Both the position numbers and the translations under genes were made by a program. The notes under the pieces were generated by a model that made no database searches, was not told the origin of the DNA, and worked only from the letters and a program-made list of their open reading frames with translations. From Anaerolineaceae bacterium (GTDB lineage Bacteria > Chloroflexota > Anaerolineae > Anaerolineales > Villigracilaceae): 39,914 bases of DNA. Where the stretch lies: contig VFKN01000133.1 of assembly GCA_009885525.1 (NCBI GenBank), positions 1 to 39,914 of the forward strand. The letters run 5' to 3'. The first letter of the stretch is position 1. Each line of letters starts with the position of its first letter. Positions 7,701 to 14,635 of this stretch are shown piece by piece.

Positions 7701-9027
7701 CAATACCTTCACGCTTGGCGCCGCCAACGTCATACTCTACGCCCAGTGGACTGTCAACGGCCAGACCCTGACCTTCAACAGCAACGGCGGCTCGCCGGTC
7801 ACAGCCATCACGCAGAGCTTCGGCACCGCAGTGACTGCTCCGACAAACCCGACCAGGATCGGCTACATCTTCGTCGGTTGGTATGACGAAGTCGGTCTCA
7901 CCACGCTGCACACCTTTAGCACAATGGGCTTGAGCACCACAGTCTACGCCAAGTGGACAGTTAGCATTGAGTCGCCCATAATCACCGAAGGCGTCAGCGT
8001 AAATGTGATCATATCCGAGATCACCAGCGCAGCCCCCTTCGCACTAACCCTGCACGCCACCGACATCAACTCCGATCCGCTCACCTGGAGCGTTCTAACC
8101 CCGGCCAGTTACGGCACAGCCGGTGTGGATGCCGCTACCGGCGTAGTCTCTTATGTTCCGGGTTTTAACTACAACGGTCTAGACTCGTTTGTCGTGCAGG
8201 TTTCTGACGGCAAGGGCGGCACAGACAGCATCATCGTCAATGTGACCATCGACCCAGGAGGCCCCTATCGCGGCACATTGATCTGGAATCAAAGCCGTCA
8301 GATCAAATACGATACATGGTTTGGCGTCAGCGACTCCAATGCCACCGGCGACGGTTACCGCAAGGCAACCTCTGGTGACTTCATATTCAAACCGAAGACC
8401 GCCACCACCAGTTTCAAGTGGATCACCTACCGCGGACCCGATCAGGGCAAGGCGCAAATATTGGTAGACGGCGTGGTCAAGGCAACCGTTGACTTGTATA
8501 GCGCCACTCCACAATGGCAGTATATGGTTGAGATCAAGGGACTCCCGAATGCGAAGCACAAGCACACCATCGTGATCCGCCCCTTGAACTTGAAGAACGC
8601 CCAATCAACTGGAAAATGGGTCAGCGTGGACGGCTTCGAAATCGGAACCACCACCTATGACGATGACCAAATCCTCAGCAATCTGTTCAGCTACAAGAGC
8701 TGGCGCGGCTTACAGAGTTCCGGCGTGCGCTTTGGCGCCTACCGCATCTCGACCCAAAAGAACGCCGCACTGAGTTTCTCCTTCGACGGCGTGAAATTCG
8801 ACTGGACCACCGCACGCGGTCCCAAGTATGGCAAAGCCGCCATCTACGTGGACGGCAAACTCGTGAAGACAGTTGACCTGTACAAAGCCAGTCAGCAATG
8901 GCAATATATAGAAACAATAGACGGTCTGGCGTATGGACATCACACCGTCATCATCAAGGTGCTCGGCACGAAGAACCCCGCCTCCAGCGGCACGGGAGTT
9001 GTCTGCGACGGTTTTGAGATCAATTAG
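4717..9027 (+). CDS. Large secreted multi-domain surface protein (NHL propeller, beta-helix, InlB repeats, paired C-terminal modules)
   Basis: The 1436-aa protein has a clear signal peptide (KK, hydrophobic core, cleavage after ALA, residue 30). Six NHL-like units, each starting near VLGQPNF and containing the pattern VADxxNNRVLxF, span about 38-390 and should form a beta-propeller. A right-handed beta-helix (about 393-720, starting ITVTNNADSGAGSLRQAI) ends in a choice-of-anchor-like motif with SPAINAGNA and CDIGAFES. An Ig-like stretch follows, then three InlB/Listeria-type repeats (about 856-1080; GYTFAGWNT, GYTFNGWNT, GYIFVGWYD), a cadherin-like domain, and two copies of a ~115-aa module (about 1185-1305 and 1316-1436). 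No sortase or membrane anchor is visible. The likely role is adhesion or glycan binding at the cell surface. The ATG at 4717 is chosen because AAGGAAAA precedes it and the signal peptide begins there; the track's start lies in a repeat. A terminator follows. Confidence 0.88.
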   Translation: MKTSFKKTFMFVITLLALTFGALGVTPALADITVANGMSASLVLGQPNFTSNTAATTQNGMSQGYSISVDPTTGKVFVADPGNNRVLRFASTTSLTNGANAEVVLGQSNFTSNAAATTQSGMSAPRSVFVDNTGTLWVGEIGNRRVTHFNNASSLSNGANADGVLGQPGFITNSQAWTSTGMWFVQGVFVDSSGTLWVADANRRVTRFNNAASKLNGAAADGVLGQPNFTTLLTTASASVIAGGAYQVFVDSAGRLWVADHTANRIMWFNNAASKLDGAAADGVLGQPDFVSTASGSGTSGMSSPTGISGDNGTGQIFVADRNNNRILVFNSAASKSNGAAADNVIGQADFSGTGAAVSATGLNNPYNIFFDQNAKTFWVGDVNNNRVLMYGTSCSSAITVTNNADSGAGSLRQAIADVCAGGTITFNNNYTITLTSGQLAVTKALTIDGGANAIVLDGNAYASRVINATAAITLSNLTIQNGGGVATGGGLYAGAPATITNVSFLNNKVTFQGGGVYLNDVATIDGSTFSGNQVTVWNNTAMGGAIRTAANVTIANSTFTNNSSANYAGAITDEPLAPASVLTISNSAFSGNTALVGGALTVWDTLDVSNSTFSGNTATSSPTSGGAMALVGVANLTNVTISGSTGSGIQGAATIDMSNSIIANSSGPDCSVTLTTNVNNLIKDSTCSPAVSGDPLLGALGNNGGTTTQTMALLPGSPAINAGNAPACAELLGGDFDQRGKSRVGTCDIGAFESQGFTLGSLTGTPQSATISTAFGTALGLTVTANNAGEPVNGGKVTFTPPGAGASAVITTSPATIAGGTVSVSATANGTAGGPYNVVASAAGATSVNFALTNTTTVTFNGNGSDGGSMSPQTASSTTALTSNGFTRTGYTFAGWNTNANGIAGTAFTNGQNYPFTASINIYAQWTINTYTVTYNGNTNTGGSAPTDGSSPYNYNSTVTVLGNINTAPLVKTGYTFNGWNTAANGSGTAYVASNTFTLGAANVILYAQWTVNGQTLTFNSNGGSPVTAITQSFGTAVTAPTNPTRIGYIFVGWYDEVGLTTLHTFSTMGLSTTVYAKWTVSIESPIITEGVSVNVIISEITSAAPFALTLHATDINSDPLTWSVLTPASYGTAGVDAATGVVSYVPGFNYNGLDSFVVQVSDGKGGTDSIIVNVTIDPGGPYRGTLIWNQSRQIKYDTWFGVSDSNATGDGYRKATSGDFIFKPKTATTSFKWITYRGPDQGKAQILVDGVVKATVDLYSATPQWQYMVEIKGLPNAKHKHTIVIRPLNLKNAQSTGKWVSVDGFEIGTTTYDDDQILSNLFSYKSWRGLQSSGVRFGAYRISTQKNAALSFSFDGVKFDWTTARGPKYGKAAIYVDGKLVKTVDLYKASQQWQYIETIDGLAYGHHTVIIKVLGTKNPASSGTGVVCDGFEIN

Positions 9028-9057
9028 TTTGCTGATTTAGTTTCGTAAGTTATAAGA

Positions 9058-9088
9058 GCGCGCCCTCGAGAAATCGGGGGCGCGTTTT
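9058..9088 (+). terminator. Rho-independent terminator after the large surface protein
   Basis: CGCGCCC (9059-9065) pairs with GGGCGCG (9078-9084), followed by TTTT. It lies 30 bp after the stop codon of the 1436-aa gene and separates it from the polysaccharide locus. Confidence 0.85.
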
Positions 9089-9122
9089 CATTACTTTGTA
9101 CATCATAATGAATAGCAAATCC

Positions 9123-9287
9123 TTGCGAAAACAGCAATTCTCAGTATGAATATGTCATTGCGAGGAGGGTGTTTTTCCCGACGAAGCAATCTCCTGTTTT
9201 GTCGAGGAGATTGCTTCGCACACCGTCCTGTGTTCGGTGCAGGGAAGTGCGCTCGCAATGACATATTGAGAATTGCTGTTGCGAAAA
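9123..9287. mobile_element. Long hairpin element, copy 2, with 9-bp direct repeats
   Basis: The core runs from ATGTCATTGCGAGG (from 9152) to CTCGCAATGACAT (to 9264), with GAAGCAATCTCC / GGAGATTGCTTC inner arms. A perfect 14-bp outer arm pair encloses it: AACAGCAATTCTCA (9130-9143) and TGAGAATTGCTGTT (9267-9280). A 9-bp direct repeat, TTGCGAAAA, flanks it at 9123-9131 and 9279-9287, the layout expected of a target-site duplication. No coding capacity is present, so it would be a non-autonomous MITE-like element. It fills most of the 9089-9295 gap. Confidence 0.65.
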
Positions 9288-9295
9288 ATCTTCTC

Positions 9296-9323
9296 TTGAC
9301 CCTGACTTGAACGGGGTTATAAT
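9296..9323 (+). promoter_or_regulatory. Sigma-70 type promoter of the polysaccharide locus
   Basis: The -35 box TTGACC (9296-9301) and a consensus -10 box TATAAT (9318-9323) are separated by 16 bp. The expected transcription start, about 9330, lies in the palindrome that follows. The track's TTG start at 9307 would lie upstream of the transcript and is rejected on that basis. Confidence 0.75.
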
Positions 9324-9337
9324 TCAGTCACTGAATT
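9321..9337. promoter_or_regulatory. Perfect 17-bp palindromic operator overlapping -10 and start site
   Basis: AATTCAGT-C-ACTGAATT is a perfect inverted repeat (8 + 1 + 8) covering the last bases of the TATAAT box and the predicted start of transcription. It lies directly upstream of the winged-helix regulator gene. Such a position would block RNA polymerase when bound, so autorepression by the adjacent regulator is likely; binding itself is inferred. Confidence 0.65.
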
Positions 9338-9357
9338 TTGGAATGCAAAGTGCTGTT

Positions 9358-9831
9358 ATGGAATCAACCACAAACGACGAACTCCGCGAACTCTCCCTGC
9401 TCGAACAAATCGAGAGCGACCCAAATGTAAATCAATCCGCGCTGGCTACGCAACTTGGCGTTGCTGTTGGCACGGTCAATTGGCATTTAAAGCGACTGAT
9501 CGCCAAAGGCGCAGTCAAAGTCTCGCGCGCCGAGCGCAAAAAACTGCGCTACATCATCACCCCCGAAGGACTCGCCCTGCGCGCCCGCCTCGCGGTGGAT
9601 TATGTCGAGCGCTCGTTTTCCGTTTATCGGCGCACACGTCAGCGCGTGAAAGACCACGTCACAAAAATCCGCAAGGCGGGTTATGAAAGCGTACGCATCG
9701 TTGGCTCCGGCGACGTAGCGGATATTTGCAAACTCACTTGTCTCGAACAAGGCATCGCAGTTGTCAACGACAAATCTGCACCCGCCTTGATATTAGATGG
9801 ATATAAAATAAAACTGGAAGGAATAGAATGA
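9358..9831 (+). CDS. Winged-helix transcriptional regulator (MarR/EPS-associated type)
   Basis: This 157-aa cytosolic protein has an N-terminal winged helix-turn-helix (about 6-75: LLEQIESDPNVNQSALATQL, GTVNWHLKRLIAKGAV, then a wing with KKLRYIITPEG). A linker helix and a C-terminal alpha/beta segment follow (YESVRIVGSGDVADICKL, IAVVNDKSAPALILDGY). The N-terminal part resembles the MarR-like regulators that often head exopolysaccharide operons; the C-terminal domain is an extension I do not recognise. It is the first gene of the polysaccharide locus and overlaps the next gene by ATGA. A strong promoter with a perfect palindrome lies just upstream, suggesting autoregulation of the whole locus. 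The start is uncertain: 9343 is an alternative ATG, while 9307 precedes the predicted transcription start. Confidence 0.82.
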   Translation: MESTTNDELRELSLLEQIESDPNVNQSALATQLGVAVGTVNWHLKRLIAKGAVKVSRAERKKLRYIITPEGLALRARLAVDYVERSFSVYRRTRQRVKDHVTKIRKAGYESVRIVGSGDVADICKLTCLEQGIAVVNDKSAPALILDGYKIKLEGIE

Positions 9832-10838
9832 CAGACAAACATGTATTGATAACAGGTGGTGCTGGATATATCGGATCGATCCTTACCTCGGAACTGCTGC
9901 GCCAAAACTATCGTGTCACAATTCTTGATTCACTGCTTTTTGGCGGAGAAGCGATCGTCCCGTTTTTACACCATCCTAATTTCCACTTCATCAAAGCGGA
10001 TGTAACCGAACCGCGCGCAATCCGCGATGCAGTTAAGCGTGACTGGCAGACCCCGACCGCCGTTGTTCATCTCGCCGCGATTGTCGGCTTTCCCGCGTGC
10101 CAGGCAGTAGGGAAGCAGGTTTCATGGAAATATAATTTTGATTCCACGAAAATGGCTTTTGAGCAGGCTTCCGATTTGGGCGTGGAGCGATTTATATTCG
10201 CATCCACGTACAGCAATTACGGTTTATCCGAAGATGGAAAACCCGTGACTGAAGAATCCCCGCTCAACCCGCAATCTTTATACGCGGAAACAAAAATTGC
10301 ATCGGAAGAATATTTGCTCGCGCAAAAAGACGCGGCCTGTGCACCGTTAGTTTTCCGTTTTGCAACATTATACGGACTCTCCCCGCGCACGCGCTTCGAC
10401 CTGATCGTGAATCAATTCGTCCTCGAAGCATTTACCAAGCGCGAGTTAATCATCTACCAGCGCGGATATTCACGCTCGTTCGTCCATATCCGCGACGTGG
10501 TGCGCGGCGTGATCATAGGGCTTGAAGCCGAGCAAAACAAGATCCGCGGGCAGGTTTTCAACTTGGGCGGCGAGAATGGCAATTACACAAAAAATGAAAT
10601 CGTAGATCTTGTTCTCAAACGCATGCCCGAAGTGGTTGTGCAATATAAGGACATGTCCTTCGGCGGCGACATGCGCGACATCACCGTATCGTTTGAAAAG
10701 ATCAAGCGCGTACTCGGTTTTGAGACAACATTAAATGTAGACGACGGCGTCCGCGAAGTATTGTTCGCATTGAAATCGGGTTTGATCAAAAATCCAACTG
10801 ATGACAGATATAGAAACGCACAGTTTATTGTGCAGTAA
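9828..10838 (+). CDS. NAD-dependent epimerase/dehydratase (nucleotide sugar)
   Basis: A 336-aa extended-SDR protein. Residues 5-16 carry the NAD-binding GGAGYIGS loop, and HLAAIVGFPACQ is the strand-4 region. The catalytic YxxxK is YAETK, preceded by FASTYSNYG in the place of the catalytic serine/threonine. VFRFATLYGLSPRTRFD and RSFVHIRDV are typical of the sugar-binding half. It should change the configuration or oxidation state of a nucleotide-activated sugar for surface glycan synthesis; the exact substrate cannot be told. Its ATG overlaps the stop of the regulator gene (ATGA), so the two are translationally coupled. A heptamer-type repeat separates it from the next gene. Confidence 0.88.
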   Translation: MTDKHVLITGGAGYIGSILTSELLRQNYRVTILDSLLFGGEAIVPFLHHPNFHFIKADVTEPRAIRDAVKRDWQTPTAVVHLAAIVGFPACQAVGKQVSWKYNFDSTKMAFEQASDLGVERFIFASTYSNYGLSEDGKPVTEESPLNPQSLYAETKIASEEYLLAQKDAACAPLVFRFATLYGLSPRTRFDLIVNQFVLEAFTKRELIIYQRGYSRSFVHIRDVVRGVIIGLEAEQNKIRGQVFNLGGENGNYTKNEIVDLVLKRMPEVVVQYKDMSFGGDMRDITVSFEKIKRVLGFETTLNVDDGVREVLFALKSGLIKNPTDDRYRNAQFIVQ

Positions 10839-10844
10839 AAAAAT

Positions 10845-10878
10845 TAAAGGTTCAAGGTTTAAAGTTGAAGGATAAAAT
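10845..10878 (+). repeat. AAGGTTG-type heptamer repeat, locus 1
   Basis: Degenerate 7-nt units (AAAGGTTC AAGGTTT AAAGTTG AAGGATA) fill the short gap between the epimerase and the four-helix-bundle gene. The last unit supplies the GAAGGA that serves as ribosome binding site for the latter. Confidence 0.6.
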
Positions 10879-11295
10879 ATGACGACTGCAAAGCGGTTTG
10901 AGGAATTGGAAGTTTGGCAGAAAGCGAAGGAGTTAACAAACTCGGTTTACAAACATTCCTCTGATGGAGCTTTTGCGCGTGATTTTGGTTTGCGCGATCA
11001 AATGCGCCGAGCCGCAGTTTCGATCATGTCAAATATTGCTGAAGGGTTTGAAAGCCAGACGCAATCTATGTTTATAAAATATCTTGGTCATGCAAAAGGT
11101 TCTGCGGGCGAGTTGCGCGCCCAACTTTATATTGCCAGAGATCAAGGCTATATTACTGACGAGGAATTTAAGACAATATTTTCAACAGCAGAAATATGCA
11201 GCAAACAACTTGCCCGTTTTATTCAATATCTAGAATCCCAACCCAATGCGCGGCGCGTCCGCGAAGAAGGAGTAACTTACAATGTCGAACAATAA
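10879..11295 (+). CDS. Four-helix bundle protein (23S rRNA intervening-sequence protein family)
   Basis: This 138-aa all-helical protein has the diagnostic pattern of the IVP/four-helix bundle family: [18 protein letters not shown] at the start, [21 protein letters not shown] in helix 2, [19 protein letters not shown] in helix 3 and a final helix after DEEFKTIF. In other bacteria such genes occur in 23S rRNA insertions, but they are also scattered singly across Chloroflexota and Bacteroidota genomes with no known function. No rRNA sequence is near. Here it sits inside the polysaccharide operon between two sugar-nucleotide enzymes, overlapping the next gene by 14 bp. The protein end (about 20 residues, [11 protein letters not shown]) overlaps that gene's start, which suggests an inserted or mobile unit. 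Confidence 0.88.
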   Translation: MTTAKRFEELEVWQKAKELTNSVYKHSSDGAFARDFGLRDQMRRAAVSIMSNIAEGFESQTQSMFIKYLGHAKGSAGELRAQLYIARDQGYITDEEFKTIFSTAEICSKQLARFIQYLESQPNARRVREEGVTYNVEQ

Positions 11296-12289
11296 CCTTA
11301 CACCTGCAACTTTTCAACCTTCAACTTTTTGGCAAAACAAACGTGTGATCGTCACCGGCGGCGCGGGCTTTCTCGGCTCGTTCGTTATTGAAAAACTGAA
11401 AGAACGCGGCGCAACCGATATTTTTATCCCCCGCAAAAAAGATTACAACCTCACCGAGCGCGAAGCCATCGAACGCTTCTACGCGGATGCGCTTAAAGAT
11501 ATCGACCCGAAGAATGTAGTCGTGATTCACCTCGCAGCCAACGTGGGCGGCATTGGCGCGAACCGTGAACATCCCGCCGAATTCTTTTATGACAACATGA
11601 TCATGGGCGTGGAATTAATGCATCAGGCTTACAAACGCGGCGTGGGAAAATTCGTGGCGACAGGAACCGTATGCGCCTATCCTAAATTCACGCCCGTCCC
11701 TTTCAAAGAAGATGATCTGTGGAACGGTTATCCCGAAGAGACGAACGCGCCTTATGGTCTCGCCAAAAAAATGATGCTCGTACAGGCGCAGACTTATCGT
11801 CAGCAATATGGCTTCAACGCCATTTATCTTCTGCCCGTAAATCTTTACGGCCCGCGCGATAATTTCAACTTGCAGACCTCGCATGTGATTCCGGCACTTG
11901 TCCGCAAGGCAGTTGAAGCGGGCGAACGCGGCGACAAGGAATTACAAGTCTGGGGCGACGGCTCCCCCACCCGCGAATTTTTATATGTTGAAGACGCCGC
12001 CGATGGCATCCTGGCCGCCACTGAAAATTACAACGGTGACCTGCCTGTCAACCTCGGCTCTGGTTATGAAATTTCAATCAAAGACTTAACAGAAATGATC
12101 GTGAAGATGACCGGCTTCGAAGGCAAACTTCACTGGCAAACCGATAAACCCAACGGCCAGCCCCGCCGCGGACTCGATGTGACCCGCGCGAAGGAATTAT
12201 TCGGCTGGAGTGCGCAAATCTCATTTGATGAAGGCATGAAGCGCACCATCGAGTGGTTCAAGGAGAATAGGTTGAAAGTTACAGGTTAA
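11282..12289 (+). CDS. fcl: GDP-L-fucose synthase-like epimerase/reductase
   Basis: A 335-aa SDR enzyme. The NADP site is [51 protein letters not shown] and the catalytic APYGLAKK (YxxxK) are the markers of GDP-4-keto-6-deoxymannose 3,5-epimerase-4-reductase. The partner GDP-mannose 4,6-dehydratase is not in the window, so the substrate is inferred. About 16 N-terminal residues ([13 protein letters not shown]) and the last few (RLKVTG) are encoded by heptamer repeat sequence, so both ends of the protein have been reshaped by repeats. An AAGGAG precedes the ATG at 11282 inside the previous gene. Role: making a deoxy-sugar for the surface polysaccharide exported by the ABC transporter encoded next. 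Confidence 0.85.
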   Translation: MSNNNLTPATFQPSTFWQNKRVIVTGGAGFLGSFVIEKLKERGATDIFIPRKKDYNLTEREAIERFYADALKDIDPKNVVVIHLAANVGGIGANREHPAEFFYDNMIMGVELMHQAYKRGVGKFVATGTVCAYPKFTPVPFKEDDLWNGYPEETNAPYGLAKKMMLVQAQTYRQQYGFNAIYLLPVNLYGPRDNFNLQTSHVIPALVRKAVEAGERGDKELQVWGDGSPTREFLYVEDAADGILAATENYNGDLPVNLGSGYEISIKDLTEMIVKMTGFEGKLHWQTDKPNGQPRRGLDVTRAKELFGWSAQISFDEGMKRTIEWFKENRLKVTG

Positions 12290-12339
12290 AAGGTTGAAGG
12301 TTATTCAACCTTCAACCTTAAACTTTCCAACCTTAAACA
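12271..12339. repeat. AAGGTTG heptamer repeat, locus 2, with hairpin
   Basis: Heptamer-like units surround the stop codon of the fucose synthase gene. They include a perfect hairpin GGTTGAAGGTT (12292-12302) - ATTC - AACCTTCAACC (12307-12317), followed by more units on the other strand sense. No T-run follows, so termination is not claimed. Confidence 0.7.
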
Positions 12340-12343
12340 CAAA

Positions 12344-13189
12344 ATGACCGAAATCATAAAACACGAACCAACTACTGTTTACATCAAACCGCCTAAAGGC
12401 TTCGCCGCACTTAACCTGCGCGACCTTTGGATCTATCGCGAACTGGTCTTCTTTATGATCTGGCGCGATATTAAAGTCCGCTACAAACAAACTTTGCTCG
12501 GCGCATTATGGGCGATCATCCAACCTGTGCTGACCATGCTCGTCTTCACATTTTTGTTCGGCAAGATCGCAAAGGTTTCATCAGATGGCATTCCATATCC
12601 CATTTTTTCTTACACGGCACTTTTACCGTGGGGACTCTTTGTTGCCGCCCTTAACCAAGCCAGCCGATCACTTACGTCCAATCACAACATGATCACGAAG
12701 ATCTACTTTCCGCGGCTGATACTACCCGTGGCGTCAGTACTTGGCGGTCTCGTGGATTTTGCCATCGCATTCGTTGTGTTGATATTTCTGATGATTTACT
12801 ACAAAGTATCTCCCGCGTGGGCAAGTCTTTGGACCTTGCCGCTCTTCCTGCTGCTGGCGATCATCACGGCATTAGGCGTGTCGCTATGGCTCTCTGCGAT
12901 CAACGTTCAATATCGTGATGTGAACTACGCGCTCCCTTTTATGACTCAATTCTGGTTGTTCATCACACCCGTTGCTTATTCTTCCAGTGTGATCTCTCAA
13001 AAATGGCAGCTGGCATATTCCATGAATCCCATGGCGGGCGTGGTCAATGGATTCCGCTGGGCGTTACTCGGCTCGGGTAATGGACCGGATGCTTCGTTAT
13101 GGGTTTCAGTGGCAATATCATTTCTTATTCTATTTAGCGGGTTGTTCTATTTTCGCAATATGGAAAAGACCTTCGCGGATACCATATGA
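12344..13189 (+). CDS. wzm: Polysaccharide ABC exporter, permease (Wzm-type)
   Basis: A 281-aa ABC-2 type permease with about six membrane helices. It has the hallmark N-terminal sequence LRDLWIYRELVFFMIWRDIKVRYKQTLLGALWAIIQPVLT, cut into an amphipathic entry helix and first membrane span, and the late NPMAGVVNGFRWALLG signature. It forms the membrane channel that carries lipid-linked polysaccharide across the cytoplasmic membrane and is powered by the ATPase encoded next. No ribosome site is evident; only repeat DNA lies upstream, so translation may depend on the preceding transcript. Length and layout fit RfbA/Wzm/TagG proteins. The substrate is the product of the surrounding cluster. Confidence 0.93.
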   Translation: MTEIIKHEPTTVYIKPPKGFAALNLRDLWIYRELVFFMIWRDIKVRYKQTLLGALWAIIQPVLTMLVFTFLFGKIAKVSSDGIPYPIFSYTALLPWGLFVAALNQASRSLTSNHNMITKIYFPRLILPVASVLGGLVDFAIAFVVLIFLMIYYKVSPAWASLWTLPLFLLLAIITALGVSLWLSAINVQYRDVNYALPFMTQFWLFITPVAYSSSVISQKWQLAYSMNPMAGVVNGFRWALLGSGNGPDASLWVSVAISFLILFSGLFYFRNMEKTFADTI

Positions 13190-13196
13190 GTTGAAG

Positions 13197-13271
13197 GTTA
13201 TAGGTTGAAAGTTGCAGGTTAAAAAACTTCAACCCTTCAACTTTCAACCTTTCAACTTTCAAACCTTAAAA
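13197..13271. repeat. AAGGTTG heptamer repeat, locus 3, with hairpin
   Basis: Units in both orientations separate the permease and ATPase genes, with a perfect 12-bp stem GGTTGAAAGTTG (13203-13214) / CAACTTTCAACC (13238-13249). Permease and ATPase genes are usually adjacent or overlapping, so this looks like an insertion into the operon. It may tune the ratio of the two proteins. Confidence 0.72.
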
Positions 13272-13275
13272 CCCT

Positions 13276-14571
13276 ATGACAACAGCAATCAGCGTAAAAA
13301 ATCTCGGTAAACAATATCGCATCGGCGCAGCGCAGACTAAATTCAAGTACGGCATGCTGCGCGAAGTCCTCGTGGATGCGGCAATGACTCCTGTCCGCAT
13401 TTATAGATCGTTGACCGGAAAAGGTGCGCGCGGCATAACCAATACATCTTCTTTTTGGGCGTTAAAGGATATTTCCTTTGATCTCGAAGAAGGCAAAGTG
13501 CTCGGCATTGTAGGACGCAACGGCGCGGGCAAAAGCACTTTGCTAAAAATTCTCTCGCGCGTCACCGAACCAACCCTCGGCACCGTGACCGTGCGCGGAC
13601 GCGTCGGTTCGCTGCTAGAAGTTGGCACAGGTTTTCACCCCGAACTTACCGGACGCGAAAATATTTTCATGAACGGTGCGATCCTCGGCATGAAAAATGC
13701 AGAGATTGAATCTAAATTTGATGAGATCGTGGATTTCTCTGAAGTCAGTCAGTTCATTGATACGCCCGTCAAGCGCTATTCATCGGGCATGTATCTGCGG
13801 CTTGCGTTTGCAGTTGCCGCGCATCTTGAACCTGAAATCCTCGTCGTGGATGAAGTTCTCGCGGTCGGTGATGCTGAGTTCCAAAAGAAGTGTCTCGGCA
13901 AAATGGGTGATGTTGCGCAGCAGGGACGCACAGTTTTATTTGTGAGTCATAACATGTCTGCAATTTTGCGGTTGACGCAGGAAGCGCTTGTTTTGAACAA
14001 AGGCCAACTCATCATGCGCGGACCTACGCAGGAGGCTGTTGATTTTTATCTTTCGTCAGGACAGACTCAGGCTGGCGAGCGGATATGGGATGCGGATGAA
14101 ATCCCGGCATCCAGTCAACCGTTTACACCAATCAATTTGAAAATCAAAAATAAAATCGGAAAAGTTGTCGACGTTGTCCGCTCGACGGAACCCGTCACGG
14201 TTGAATTTGAATATCAACTTGACGCGCCGATCACAGGTCTGCGTATTGGATTTTATCTCAGCACCATGCGCGGCGAATATGTGTTGACTTCATTTGACAC
14301 CGATGCCCCCGAAATGTTCGATCAATTTGATTCGCGCAAAGCGGGCCGTTACATCAGCCGCGCGGAAATTCCCGCCGATATTTTCAACGAAGGCAGATAT
14401 AGCATTGGCGTGAACGCGAGCTCGTTCGGCGTGCGCCGCTATTTCATGGATGAGAACGCGATTGCGTTTAACGTGGATATTTCCGGCGCACCAGGCACGC
14501 AATGGCCCGAGCCGCGTGTCGGTCCTGTTCGTCCGCGCTTAAATTGGAAGATCGAGAAAATAGATAAATAG
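13276..14571 (+). CDS. wzt: Polysaccharide ABC exporter, ATPase with Wzt-type C-terminal domain
   Basis: 431 aa. Residues 1-250 are the ATPase: Walker A GRNGAGKST (about 81-89), signature YSSGMYLRLAFAVA (from 168), Walker B EILVVDE (about 187-193) and switch histidine VSHN (about 223). Residues about 260-425 form an extra beta-sandwich domain (IKNKIGKVVDVV, VEFEYQL, LRIGFYLSTMRGEYVL, GRYISRAEIP), as in Wzt proteins that recognise the finished non-reducing end of O-antigen. It energises export by the preceding permease. The C-terminal extension suggests that the glycan carries a terminal modification, such as the methyl groups expected from the methyltransferases in this locus; that link is inference. 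Confidence 0.93.
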   Translation: MTTAISVKNLGKQYRIGAAQTKFKYGMLREVLVDAAMTPVRIYRSLTGKGARGITNTSSFWALKDISFDLEEGKVLGIVGRNGAGKSTLLKILSRVTEPTLGTVTVRGRVGSLLEVGTGFHPELTGRENIFMNGAILGMKNAEIESKFDEIVDFSEVSQFIDTPVKRYSSGMYLRLAFAVAAHLEPEILVVDEVLAVGDAEFQKKCLGKMGDVAQQGRTVLFVSHNMSAILRLTQEALVLNKGQLIMRGPTQEAVDFYLSSGQTQAGERIWDADEIPASSQPFTPINLKIKNKIGKVVDVVRSTEPVTVEFEYQLDAPITGLRIGFYLSTMRGEYVLTSFDTDAPEMFDQFDSRKAGRYISRAEIPADIFNEGRYSIGVNASSFGVRRYFMDENAIAFNVDISGAPGTQWPEPRVGPVRPRLNWKIEKIDK

Positions 14572-14635
14572 AGAATGGATAAATAGAGAATAGTTTCCAA
14601 TTACTACTTTCTGCTCTCTGTTCCCTTCACCAAAC

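Noticed and set aside
9123-9287. Hairpin element considered as a structured RNA or riboswitch
   Set aside because: Nearly full-length inverted repeat with flanking direct repeats and similar copies elsewhere, upstream of a separate promoter; a mobile-type repeat explains it better.
9307-9357. Upstream extension of the winged-helix regulator (TTG start)
   Set aside because: Lies within the promoter and operator, before the predicted transcription start.
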